DNA from: Anaerolineales bacterium | GTDB taxonomy: Bacteria; Chloroflexota; Anaerolineae; 4572-78; NAK82 | Assembly (NCBI GenBank): GCA_024643945.1 | Contig: JAHELX010000032.1 | Location: 1 to 21,312 of the forward strand | Reading direction: 5' to 3' | Length of the DNA stretch: 21,312 nucleotides | Shown: piece after piece, positions 1 through 6,436 of the stretch | Layout of the letters: every line of letters starts with the position of its first letter | How positions within the stretch are numbered: position 1 is the first letter of the stretch | Notes under the pieces: model-generated | Told to the model about the DNA's origin: nothing | Databases searched by the model: none | What the model saw: only the letters and a program-made list of their open reading frames with translations | Program-made: the position numbers and the translations under genes

Positions 1-171
1 CGGATGGTCAACCTGTCGGCGGCAATGGGGGCTCGCTTCGCCGAAATAACCACGGAGATGGTGGAGAAGATCAGGGCGTTAGGGCAAAATCCATTGGGGC
101 AGGGGATCAGGGATCAGGGATCAGGGATCAGGGAATCAGGAAACGGGAAACCCGACTTCCTGATTCCCTGA
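1..171 (+). CDS. C-terminal tail of MvhD-type hydrogenase iron-sulfur subunit (partial)
   Basis: Frame 1 is open from the left edge to a TGA at 169-171. The visible start (MVNLSAAMGARFAEITTEM, then VEKIRALGQNPL) resembles the end of the methyl-viologen-reducing hydrogenase delta subunit (MvhD/FrhD) family, or of an HdrA-MvhD fusion. Such proteins pass electrons between a hydrogenase or other donor and heterodisulfide-reductase-like modules. The family usually stops near the LGxNPL stretch. Here about 24 further low-complexity residues follow, and they are encoded by the left arm and loop of the GATCAGG hairpin, so the native stop was probably lost to repeat expansion. The following metV, metF and hdrCB genes support the assignment, because MetVF-HdrABC-MvhD is a known complex. 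Only about 33 family residues are visible, so confidence is moderate. Confidence 0.6.
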   Translation, partial: RMVNLSAAMGARFAEITTEMVEKIRALGQNPLGQGIRDQGSGIRESGNGKPDFLIP

Positions 172-193
172 TCCCTGATCCCTGATCCCTGAT
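106..193. repeat. Perfect 37-bp hairpin of GATCAGG heptamers
   Basis: The left arm at 106-142 holds four exact ATCAGGG units and a variant unit. It pairs without mismatch to 157-193 (units CCCTGAT). The 14-nt centre contains a further CGGG/CCCG pairing around AAA, so the whole forms an almost continuous stem of about 41 bp. It sits between the MvhD-like frame and the metV ribosome binding site (GGAGGTGA, about 203-210). In mRNA it would be a very stable hairpin that could cap or protect the upstream transcript end. Confidence 0.9.
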
Positions 194-213
194 AACTCAT
201 ACGGAGGTGATAT

Positions 214-903
214 ATGATCGTTGCCGAACAAAAGCCACTGGCCGAAATCAAAGCCATGGTGAATGGCTACGAGAAGGTGCTGGTGGTGGGATGCGGCACC
301 TGCGTCACCGTCTGCTTTGCTGGCGGCGAAAAAGAAGTAGGCATTTTGGCCTCAGCACTGCGTATGGCCACCCGGCTGGACAGCAATGGGATAGACTTCG
401 ATGAGGTCACCGTCCAGCGGCAATGCGAATGGGAGTACATTGATCCGCTGGCGGAAAGGCTGGAGAACTACGATGCTATCCTCTCGCTGGGGTGTGGCGT
501 CGGCGTGCAGACACTGGCCGAACGCTTTCCCGGCAAGCGGGTGTTGCCGGGACTCAATACCACGTTTATGGGCTTGCCTACCGAGCAGGGAGTGTGGGAG
601 GAACGCTGCCAGGCGTGCGGCAATTGCATCTTGGATCTAACCGGGGGCATCTGCCCCATCGCCCGCTGCTCCAAGCAACTGCTCAACGGGCCCTGCGGCG
701 GCTCGCAGAATGGCGAGTGTGAGATTAACCCGGAGACCCCCTGCGCCTGGCAGCTCATCTGGGAACGGATGAGCGCATTGGGATTGCTGGATCGATTGAT
801 GGAAGTGCAGCCGCCTAAGGATTGGTCTACCAGCCGCGACGGTGGCCCACGCCGTATCATCCGTGACGATCTACGCCTGCCTGAGGACTATCGTGATACG
901 TAA
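214..903 (+). CDS. metV: MetV, methylene-tetrahydrofolate reductase C-terminal-type iron-sulfur/zinc protein
   Basis: This 229-residue protein resembles the methylene-tetrahydrofolate reductase C-terminal family (PF12225), the small partner of MetF in acetogens. MetV is thought to carry metal or Fe-S sites and link MetF to Hdr or Rnf electron donors. Visible cysteines include C27-x2-C30-x3-C34, C70, C93, C131-x2-C134-x2-C137, C146, C151, C160 and C168. The stretches LLNGPCGGSQNGECEI and RCQACGNC are typical of the family. The start is set by GGAGGTGA, 4-5 nt upstream of ATG 214. It lies downstream of an MvhD-like gene and upstream of metF in the same direction, so one transcript is likely, interrupted by repeat hairpins on both sides. 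No signal peptide is seen; it is a cytoplasmic protein. Confidence 0.85.
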   Translation: MIVAEQKPLAEIKAMVNGYEKVLVVGCGTCVTVCFAGGEKEVGILASALRMATRLDSNGIDFDEVTVQRQCEWEYIDPLAERLENYDAILSLGCGVGVQTLAERFPGKRVLPGLNTTFMGLPTEQGVWEERCQACGNCILDLTGGICPIARCSKQLLNGPCGGSQNGECEINPETPCAWQLIWERMSALGLLDRLMEVQPPKDWSTSRDGGPRRIIRDDLRLPEDYRDT

Positions 904-1034
904 AGCGTCAAACGTAAAACGTGAAACGTGAAACGTCAAATGTGAAACGCAACTGGAGTGTCATGGGCTATCCTTTTTTGACTTTACGCATTACGCTTTA
1001 CGTTTTACGCTTTACGCTTTACGTTTCACGTTAC
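904..1034. repeat. Inverted array of ACGTRAA-type heptamers between metV and metF
   Basis: The left arm (about 904-950) contains seven or so consecutive 7-bp units of the type AACGTGA/AACGTAA/AACGTCA. The right arm (about 980-1034) contains the complementary type TTTACGC/TTTACGT/TTTCACG. The arms pair imperfectly (G-T pairs and some mismatches) around a ~29-nt centre with a T6 run. The metF ribosome binding site (GGGAGG, 1038-1043) begins just outside the right arm. The layout matches the hairpin at 106-193, but the repeat unit is different. Confidence 0.85.
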
Positions 1035-1051
1035 CGTGGGAGGATACGAAT

Positions 1052-2044
1052 ATGACTGACGTTTCGACCAACGGCTACAAATCTGGCAGCAACCTGGAAC
1101 GTATGCTGGCAGCCGGGCACTTTGCTGTCACCGGCGAACTGGGACCGCCCAAAAGTCACGACGCCGAGGTCATTCACAAGAAGACCACATTGCTCAGGGG
1201 CTACGTCGATGCCGCCAACATCACCGACAACCAGACGGCCATTGTCCGCATGAGCAGCATCGCCGCTGGCGTGATTCTGGTGCAAGAGGGGCTGGAGCCG
1301 GTTATCCAGATGACCTGCCGCGACCGCAACCGGTTGGCCATGCAAAGCGACCTGCTGGGCGCGGCCGCCCTGGGCATCAAAAATGTGCTCTGCCTGTCGG
1401 GCGATCACCAATCTTTCGGCAACCACCCCACCGCCAAGAATGTGCACGACATCGACTCGCTGCAATTGGTGCATATGGTTAAAGATTTGCGCGACGAGAG
1501 CAAATTCCAGTGCGGCGAAGAGATCAAGGGGGGCGGACCGTGCTTCTTCATCGGGGCCGCTGCCAATCCCTTCGGCGATCCCTTCGATTGGCGGCCCTAC
1601 CGGCTGGCGAAGAAGGTTGCCGCCGGTGCCGACTTCATCCAGACCCAGCTTATCTACGACATCCCGCGCTTCAAGGAATACATGAAGCGGGTAGTAGCCA
1701 TGGGCCTGCACGAAAAGGTAGCCATCCTGGCCGGGGTGGGGCCGCTGAAGAGCAGCGGCATGGCCAAATATATGCGCGACAAGGTGCCCGGCATGATCGT
1801 CGCCGATGAATACGTCGATCGTATGACTGCCGCTGTGAAGGGTATTGACAAGGAGGACAAGAAAGCCCGCTCCGCCACCTGGCGGTCCGAGGGCATCAAA
1901 ATCTGCGTCGAGCAGATTCAACAGTTGAGGGAGATTGAGGGGGTGGCTGGTGTGCACATTATGGCCATCGAGTGGGAAGAGGCCATCCAGCCCATCGTCG
2001 AAGGAGCGGGCCTGCTGCCGCGCCCGGCGGTCAATGGGGGGTGA
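1052..2044 (+). CDS. metF: Methylene-tetrahydrofolate reductase catalytic subunit MetF
   Basis: This 330-residue TIM-barrel flavoprotein of the MTHFR family (PF02219) interconverts methylene- and methyl-tetrahydrofolate in the methyl branch of the Wood-Ljungdahl pathway. Family signatures seen are VTGELGPPK, with the likely catalytic Glu at about residue 29, the ANITDNQTA segment, PVIQMTCRDRNR near residue 90, and LCLSGDH. It is somewhat longer than E. coli MetF, and its sequence style fits the acetogen/MetV-partnered branch rather than the methionine-biosynthesis enzyme (inference from context). The start is set by GGGAGG 8 nt upstream of ATG 1052. The TGA stop overlaps a possible micro-ORF start as GTGA. 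Confidence 0.9.
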   Translation: MTDVSTNGYKSGSNLERMLAAGHFAVTGELGPPKSHDAEVIHKKTTLLRGYVDAANITDNQTAIVRMSSIAAGVILVQEGLEPVIQMTCRDRNRLAMQSDLLGAAALGIKNVLCLSGDHQSFGNHPTAKNVHDIDSLQLVHMVKDLRDESKFQCGEEIKGGGPCFFIGAAANPFGDPFDWRPYRLAKKVAAGADFIQTQLIYDIPRFKEYMKRVVAMGLHEKVAILAGVGPLKSSGMAKYMRDKVPGMIVADEYVDRMTAAVKGIDKEDKKARSATWRSEGIKICVEQIQQLREIEGVAGVHIMAIEWEEAIQPIVEGAGLLPRPAVNGG

Positions 2045-2133
2045 TCGTGTTGCCTGGAGGTTGGGAGGAACGCACCCTGGCTATCCTGGATGACGTCGTC
2101 CTGCGAATGAGACGAAGAGGGGCGGTTGTATGA
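2041..2133 (+). CDS. Possible 28-30-residue micro-ORF bridging metF and the GNAT gene
   Basis: The gap between metF and the acetyltransferase is filled exactly by a small open frame. GTG 2041 overlaps the metF TGA (GTGA), and a second GTG at 2047 lies behind a G6 tract (2036-2041) that could serve as Shine-Dalgarno. The frame ends with a TGA that overlaps the next ATG (ATGA, 2130-2133). The predicted peptide is helical, with an acidic middle (LDDVV) and a basic tail (RMRRRG). No family is recognised. It may be a real coupled peptide, or only a coupling leader that lets ribosomes traverse the gap; chance is also possible at this length. Confidence 0.2.
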   Translation: MIVLPGGWEERTLAILDDVVLRMRRRGAVV

Positions 2134-2693
2134 ACGATCAACTGGCAAAATATCGAAATCTGGTGACCCTGCCCGATGGAACCCGGGCCCTCTTACGACC
2201 CCTGGTTGCCGGCGATCGTGAGACTCTGGTAGAGCTCTTCGCCCATGCCTCGGAAGAGGGCCGCCGCTACTTACGCGACGACGTGACCAACCGGGAGTTG
2301 GTAGCCAGTTGGGCGGACAACCTGGACTACAGAAAGGTCTTCCCGCTGGTGGCCGTGATGCGTGACCGCATCGTGGGCGATGCAACCCTGCATTTCCGCC
2401 GGGGAGCCCACCGGCACCAGGGAGAGCTGCGCATCTACCTGGCGCAAGAGGTGCGCCGGCGCGGGTTAGGAACACAGATGCTGCGAGTGTTGATCGACAT
2501 CGCCCGCAACGTGGGCCTGCACCAGCTCGTGGCCGAAGTGGTAACCGATCAGGGTCCAGTCATCAAGGCCTTTGAGGAACTGGGATTCATCCAGCAGTGC
2601 ACGCTGTCAGACTACTTCATGCTGCCCGATGGTTCCACTCGTGACGTGGCCTTGTTGGTCCTGCCGCTGGTCCTACATCGGGGCGAGTTCTAG
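2130..2693 (+). CDS. GNAT-family N-acetyltransferase
   Basis: This 187-residue single-domain GNAT protein (PF00583 type) transfers an acetyl group from acetyl-CoA to an amine. The acetyl-CoA pyrophosphate-binding motif R/Q-x-x-G-x-G/A is visible as RRRGLGTQM, following the beta strand GELRIYLAQEV. A later strand-helix (LVAEVVTDQGPVIKAFEELGF) is the usual motif B region. The N-terminal LPDGTRALLRPLVAGD is typical of stand-alone GNATs and of those fused to acyl-CoA synthetases. The substrate cannot be told from sequence. Its position inside a met/hdr operon, and an ATGA overlap with an upstream micro-ORF, suggest co-expression; a role in lysine acetylation of the pathway's proteins is only a guess. 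AGAGGGGCGG provides the ribosome binding site. Confidence 0.8.
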   Translation: MNDQLAKYRNLVTLPDGTRALLRPLVAGDRETLVELFAHASEEGRRYLRDDVTNRELVASWADNLDYRKVFPLVAVMRDRIVGDATLHFRRGAHRHQGELRIYLAQEVRRRGLGTQMLRVLIDIARNVGLHQLVAEVVTDQGPVIKAFEELGFIQQCTLSDYFMLPDGSTRDVALLVLPLVLHRGEF

Positions 2694-2737
2694 ATTGACG
2701 TTTAACGTTCGAACGAATAGCGAGATAGGAGATCAGC

Positions 2738-4138
2738 ATGAGAGACCTGACTTCAACCAGTAACCTGGACGTTGCACGTGCCATCCAGCAAGAGACCGGC
2801 GAGAACGTTTATCTGTGCTATCAGTGTGTCAAATGCACAAGCGGCTGCCCGCTGGCCGAGCATTTCGATCTGGTCCCTAACCAGATCATGCGGGCGTTGC
2901 AGTTGGGTCAGGATGAACTCGCTCTGAATTCGAAGACTATCTGGCTGTGTGCCGCCTGCCAGACCTGCACCACTCGTTGCCCTCAAGGCCTCGACATCGC
3001 CGGCGTGATGGACGCCCTGCGCATCGAAGCCAAAAGGCGGGGCCTGCCGCCAGCCGTCCCCGAGGTCGATAAATTCAGCACCCTCTTCCTGCGTGATATC
3101 GGCCTGCTGGGCCGGCTGTACGAGGTGGGGCTGATGGCCGGGATGAACCTGATGACAGGCCAACTGATGAAAGACATGGATATGGGCCTGGAGATGATGA
3201 AGCGGCGCAAGCTCAAGCTCATCCCTGGGATCACCCGGCCGCCCAAAAAAGTGAAGCCGATCGAGTCGACCGAGGGGGTAGTGGCCTACTATCCCGGCTG
3301 CTCACTCCACTCCACCGCCGCCGAATACGACCATACTGTACGTGCTGCCGCCGACGTGCTTGGATTGAAGCTGGTTGAGCCGCCCGGCTGGCTTTGCTGC
3401 GGCTCCAGCCCTGCCCACTCAACCGACCACACCCTGGCGACCGTGCTGCCCATGCGCACCCTGGCCACGGTCGAACAAATGGGACTGGACACCGTAACTG
3501 CGCCATGCAGCGCGTGCTTTGCTCGGATGAAGGCAGCCGCTCACACCGTTGCCAACGACGGCGAGATGGCGAAGGAAGTCGAGGCGCAGATTGGCTATGC
3601 CTACCGGGGCACGGTAACCGTGCAGCACCTGCTGGACACACTGGTTGACCGGGCTGGTTTGGAAAAGATCGAGTCCAGCGTGAAGAAGCCATTGACAGGG
3701 CTCAAGGTTGCCTGCTATTATGGCTGCCTGGTTACCCGACCACCCAAGATCACCCAGGCCGAGCATCCTGAATACCCGATGAAGATGGATTACCTGATGC
3801 GCGCCCTGGGTGCCGAGCCGGTCGACTGGTCTTATAAGACCGATTGCTGCGGCGGCGCGCTCAGCCTCACCCAAACCCCCCTGGCCCTGGAGATGACGCG
3901 CAAGATCCTGCAAAATGCTCACGACTGCGGGGCCGACGTGGTCGCCACGGTTTGTCCATTATGTCATGTGAACCTCGACGCCCGGCAAAACCAGATCGGC
4001 CTTGAATTCCAGATGCCCACTCTTTATGCCACTCAGTTGATGACGCTAGCCTTTGGACTGGAGAGCCAAACGTCGGCTCTGCACAAAAACCTGGTGGATC
4101 CCCGCCCCTTATTCCGCGAAAAGGGTCTTCTGGCGTAG
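2738..4138 (+). CDS. Fused HdrC-HdrB heterodisulfide reductase-like subunit
   Basis: This 466-residue protein joins the two modules that are separate in most methanogen Hdr complexes. The N-terminal HdrC-like part has two ferredoxin-type [4Fe-4S] motifs, C27-x2-C30-x2-C33-x3-C37P and C71-x2-C74-x2-C77-x3-C81P. The C-terminal HdrB-like part has two CCG domains (PF02754): C188-x31-CC(220-221)-x35-C257-x2-C260, and C330-x39-CC(370-371)-x34-C406-x2-C409. These bind the unusual non-cubane clusters of HdrB. Here it probably channels electrons between an HdrA flavoprotein (not in the window), MvhD and MetVF rather than reducing CoM-S-S-CoB. No membrane segment is evident. A ribosome binding site (ATAGGAGATC) precedes ATG 2738. 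It ends the presumed operon; no clear terminator follows. Confidence 0.88.
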   Translation: MRDLTSTSNLDVARAIQQETGENVYLCYQCVKCTSGCPLAEHFDLVPNQIMRALQLGQDELALNSKTIWLCAACQTCTTRCPQGLDIAGVMDALRIEAKRRGLPPAVPEVDKFSTLFLRDIGLLGRLYEVGLMAGMNLMTGQLMKDMDMGLEMMKRRKLKLIPGITRPPKKVKPIESTEGVVAYYPGCSLHSTAAEYDHTVRAAADVLGLKLVEPPGWLCCGSSPAHSTDHTLATVLPMRTLATVEQMGLDTVTAPCSACFARMKAAAHTVANDGEMAKEVEAQIGYAYRGTVTVQHLLDTLVDRAGLEKIESSVKKPLTGLKVACYYGCLVTRPPKITQAEHPEYPMKMDYLMRALGAEPVDWSYKTDCCGGALSLTQTPLALEMTRKILQNAHDCGADVVATVCPLCHVNLDARQNQIGLEFQMPTLYATQLMTLAFGLESQTSALHKNLVDPRPLFREKGLLA

Positions 4139-4300
4139 CCGTCGTAACGCAGTCCCAATCTCCTTCACTCGTGCGGATTCGAAGCTTACCCCCAGCGCTT
4201 AGTTGGTGGTGGTCATCCCATAGCAGGCGACTGAATTCTACGTCAAGACACCACCACGCCTGATTCGGCATATGATCACCATTCCCCGATGTGCCAGTTT

Positions 4301-4379
4301 TTGCGTTGATTTGGCTAGAAATTGTGGGAATTCGCGGTGCAAGATATTGTAAGCAGGGCGCAGATGTGATATAATGTAC
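4301..4379 (+). repeat. Promoter-bearing diverged repeat, copy 1
   Basis: The stretch from about 4291 to 4379 shares a collinear pattern with 6141-6222: TGTGC, a T-rich segment, then CTAGAAA(T/C)TGTG(G/A)GAAT. About 53-55 nt after the CTAGAAA block comes GCAGG(G)CG and a TATA box followed by TGTAC. The two copies lie on either side of the MFS gene, in the same orientation. Confidence 0.45.
4347..4375 (+). promoter_or_regulatory. Sigma-70-like promoter
   Basis: TTGTAA (4347-4352), a 17-bp spacer and a perfect TATAAT (4370-4375). It points right into a degenerate reading frame (4374-4778), so it may drive a pseudogene or an unrecognised short transcript. Confidence 0.5.
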
Positions 4380-4778
4380 ATGATAAAGCCTGTTGCGACC
4401 GACGGGGTTTCCTTATCCAGGCGATATCCTAAACTTCCACAATCACGTCGGTATTTATCCCTCTTTTCTTTTCCACAACCACACCGCCTGGTCAAACAAT
4501 CCGTGCTTGTGCTTTTCAAAGTGAAACAACTCCGGTTTTGGCAGACGATGACCTTCCTGGTGCATTTCTTCCTGGTCCGGCTGCAATTGAAGCTCAGAGC
4601 TCAGGCGCCGGCCCTGACAGTACCTCAAGTCCGCCTCTTGCTGTAAGTTGTGCTGCCCACGAAAGAGTTGGATGCGCAAGCAGTGCTGGAATTGATCCGG
4701 CGTATGCACCACCGCCACTATGCTGCCTATCTTTCCCATCCTAAGCCCAATACCGTTCAAATAAGGGCTCTGGCTTGA
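4374..4778 (+). pseudogene. Decayed reading frame, possible transposase relic
   Basis: A frame open from 4374 is broken by TAA at 4644-4646 and continues in the same phase to TGA at 4776-4778. The residues on either side of the stop read as one protein-like helical stretch: LTVPQVRLLL, stop, VVLPTKELDAQAVLELIRRM, then HHRHYAAYLSHPK. This suggests a CAA-to-TAA nonsense change in a formerly coding frame. The basic, His-rich end recalls DDE transposase fragments, but I cannot name a family. The 5' half of the frame is less protein-like. A leftward frame over 4455-4760 is open but looks like a shadow. The whole 4139-4817 gap otherwise shows only an 8-bp GGTGGT-type inverted repeat (4206-4213/4250-4257). 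Confidence 0.35.
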
Positions 4779-4817
4779 TCTGTCTGGCTCTGACGGTTCT
4801 GCAGTGGCTGATTGGGC

Positions 4818-6020
4818 CTATCCATCCCTTCCGTGCCTGGCCCATACCAGGGCATAGATCAGCGCACAGGCAAGCCCCAGTACTGGCGGGATGACCAACC
4901 AGTGCAGGGCCGTCGCCAGCGAGGTTTGGTCAGCCACCAGGCCCGTGAACGAGGCACCAATTCCCCCCGGCAACCAGCCCAATCCCATCACCAGCGCCGA
5001 GGCCAGACCCACACCGCGCGGCCAGATCTCTTGCGCCATCACAACGGTCACGGGGAAACTGGCGCCAGTCAGGATCCCAACCGGCACCACGAACCCGACT
5101 TGTGCGGGGCCGCCGGACCTCATGAAGAACCACTGGGTTGGCCCCAACAGGCCCAGACTCAAGGCCAAGACCTGCCAGCGGCCAATCCGATCCGATAGCG
5201 TCCCACCCAGCAAGGTCCCTATGCTGATGGATATCAGCAACACCGTTAATATCTGTCCGCTCCTCACCAGCGACCATCCCTGGCCTTGCAGCCATTCCGG
5301 CAGGTAGGTGATGAGGCTGACTTGAAACCAGGAGCGGCACATCACCGTCAGAACTACCAGTGTCAGCGCCACCCACGAACCGTTCTGGGGTCGGGCCTGG
5401 CCGTCAGCCGCCGGGGGTCCCGTGGGCGCTGCGCCTGGTTTGGTATCGCCTCCCCAGCCCAATTGGTGATAGAGTAACCAACCGCTCAGCAGAGCGGTGG
5501 GAATCAACAGCGTCGTTCCCGGTAGTCCCAGCCAACTGATGCCGGCCGATATCAGAAGCGGACTCAGCGCTGTTCCTAGCGTTCCACTCACCGAGAAAAC
5601 AGAGAGCGTTGCCCCTCGTCGGGCGGTGGTAATCGACCCGACAGCGCTCGCCCCAGCCGGGTGAAAGGCGGCCGAGCCGATGCTGCCCAGGCCCACCAGC
5701 AATACCAGTAACCCATAACTGCGGGTCAACCCGACCACACCCATCACAGCTCCGATCCAAACGATACTGGATAGGATAATACGCCGGGTTTCTAACCGGT
5801 CGCTCAGATAGCCGAAGAGAGGCTGTACCAGCGTCGCCCCGACACTGCCAATCAGTGTGACCAACCCTACCTGTGCGTAGCTGAGCCCCATAGTGGCAAT
5901 CAGGATAGGGTAGACGACGGGTAGATAATTGTCACACAGTTCGATGGTGAGGTGGGCCAGGGCAATCGGATAGAGGGAACGAATAGGGTTTGAGTGCAAG
6001 AGCGGTTCTTCCTTGGTCAT
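4818..6020 (-). CDS. MFS exporter, fosmidomycin-resistance (Fsr) type
   Basis: This 400-residue major facilitator protein has about 12 hydrophobic segments split into two halves by a polar loop rich in Pro, Gly and Ala (about residues 190-215). MFS motif A appears in both halves: GYLSDRLETRR after the second segment and GGTLSDRIGRW in the second half. GSIGSAAFHPAGASAVG in the fourth-to-fifth segment region is characteristic of the Fsr (fosmidomycin resistance) subfamily, which exports small drugs or metabolites; the true substrate is unknown. ATG at 6020 is used; the Shine-Dalgarno is weak. It is transcribed alone, opposite to its neighbours, between two copies of a diverged repeat. Confidence 0.8.
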   Translation of the reverse strand: MTKEEPLLHSNPIRSLYPIALAHLTIELCDNYLPVVYPILIATMGLSYAQVGLVTLIGSVGATLVQPLFGYLSDRLETRRIILSSIVWIGAVMGVVGLTRSYGLLVLLVGLGSIGSAAFHPAGASAVGSITTARRGATLSVFSVSGTLGTALSPLLISAGISWLGLPGTTLLIPTALLSGWLLYHQLGWGGDTKPGAAPTGPPAADGQARPQNGSWVALTLVVLTVMCRSWFQVSLITYLPEWLQGQGWSLVRSGQILTVLLISISIGTLLGGTLSDRIGRWQVLALSLGLLGPTQWFFMRSGGPAQVGFVVPVGILTGASFPVTVVMAQEIWPRGVGLASALVMGLGWLPGGIGASFTGLVADQTSLATALHWLVIPPVLGLACALIYALVWARHGRDG

Positions 6021-6032
6021 CAGGATCGCATT

Positions 6033-6061
6033 ATTCTACACCTTTCCTTTCCTATTGACCA
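6033..6061 (-). promoter_or_regulatory. Candidate promoter of the MFS gene
   Basis: On the minus strand TGGTCA (6056-6061), a 17-bp spacer and TAGAAT (6033-6038) lie 12 nt before the start codon. The match to the sigma-70 consensus is 4/6 and 5/6. The leader would be very short. Confidence 0.3.
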
Positions 6062-6148
6062 GGAAATTACAACCTTTGGATCTGTCCGGATTTTAGGAAC
6101 GACCAGGCAAGTGCATGGCGTTCATCCGCCCCTGCCTATTGTGCGAGG

Positions 6149-6222
6149 TTTCGTTTTGACTAGAAACTGTGAGAATCGACAAGACGGGACAGGTTGGCAG
6201 GCGTCATTGTGGTATACTGTAC
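6149..6222 (+). repeat. Promoter-bearing diverged repeat, copy 2
   Basis: This is collinear with 4301-4379: CTAGAAACTGTGAGAAT (from 6160), GGCAGGCG, then TATACT (6213-6218) followed by GTAC. TATACT may be the -10 element for the histidine kinase gene, although a good -35 at 17 bp is not evident. The remaining gap (6223-6436) shows no gene or clear structure. Confidence 0.4.
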
Positions 6223-6436
6223 CCCTTTGATTTCTTCTGGCCTCGTTGGCCGATATACCTGCCGCCTTTGTTGAAGAACGTACCATATTCAAGTCCTCAG
6301 CATCACACCTGCTTGCCCATGTTGGTGGTGTGGAATAGAATATGGCGATGGATAGGTTAGTGTAAGTCGATGGTTGTACCTATCGCTGCCTAAACTCTCG
6401 CGCTGCTTGCGCTTTGCCTTAATGGGGGAAATGCTT

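Noticed and set aside
100..1040. CRISPR array, because of multiple short repeats
   Set aside because: The units are 7 bp, contiguous and without spacers, and they invert at the centre. No cas gene is present.
1031..1957. 308-residue leftward open frame
   Set aside because: It lies wholly antisense to the clear metF gene and its composition (His/Gly/Val/Ala-rich, no motif) is that of a mirror frame in GC-rich coding DNA.
1918..2475. 185-residue leftward open frame
   Set aside because: It is a Pro/Arg/Gly-rich shadow of metF and the GNAT gene, with no family motif or ribosome binding site.
4455..4760. 101-residue leftward open frame in the gap after hdrCB
   Set aside because: It has no recognisable motif, and the opposite strand reads as a better, though broken, protein across the same bases.
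4139..4817. tRNA or structured RNA gene in the gap
   Set aside because: No cloverleaf or TTCGANNC-type T-loop with matching acceptor stem could be found by eye; only an 8-bp inverted repeat is present.
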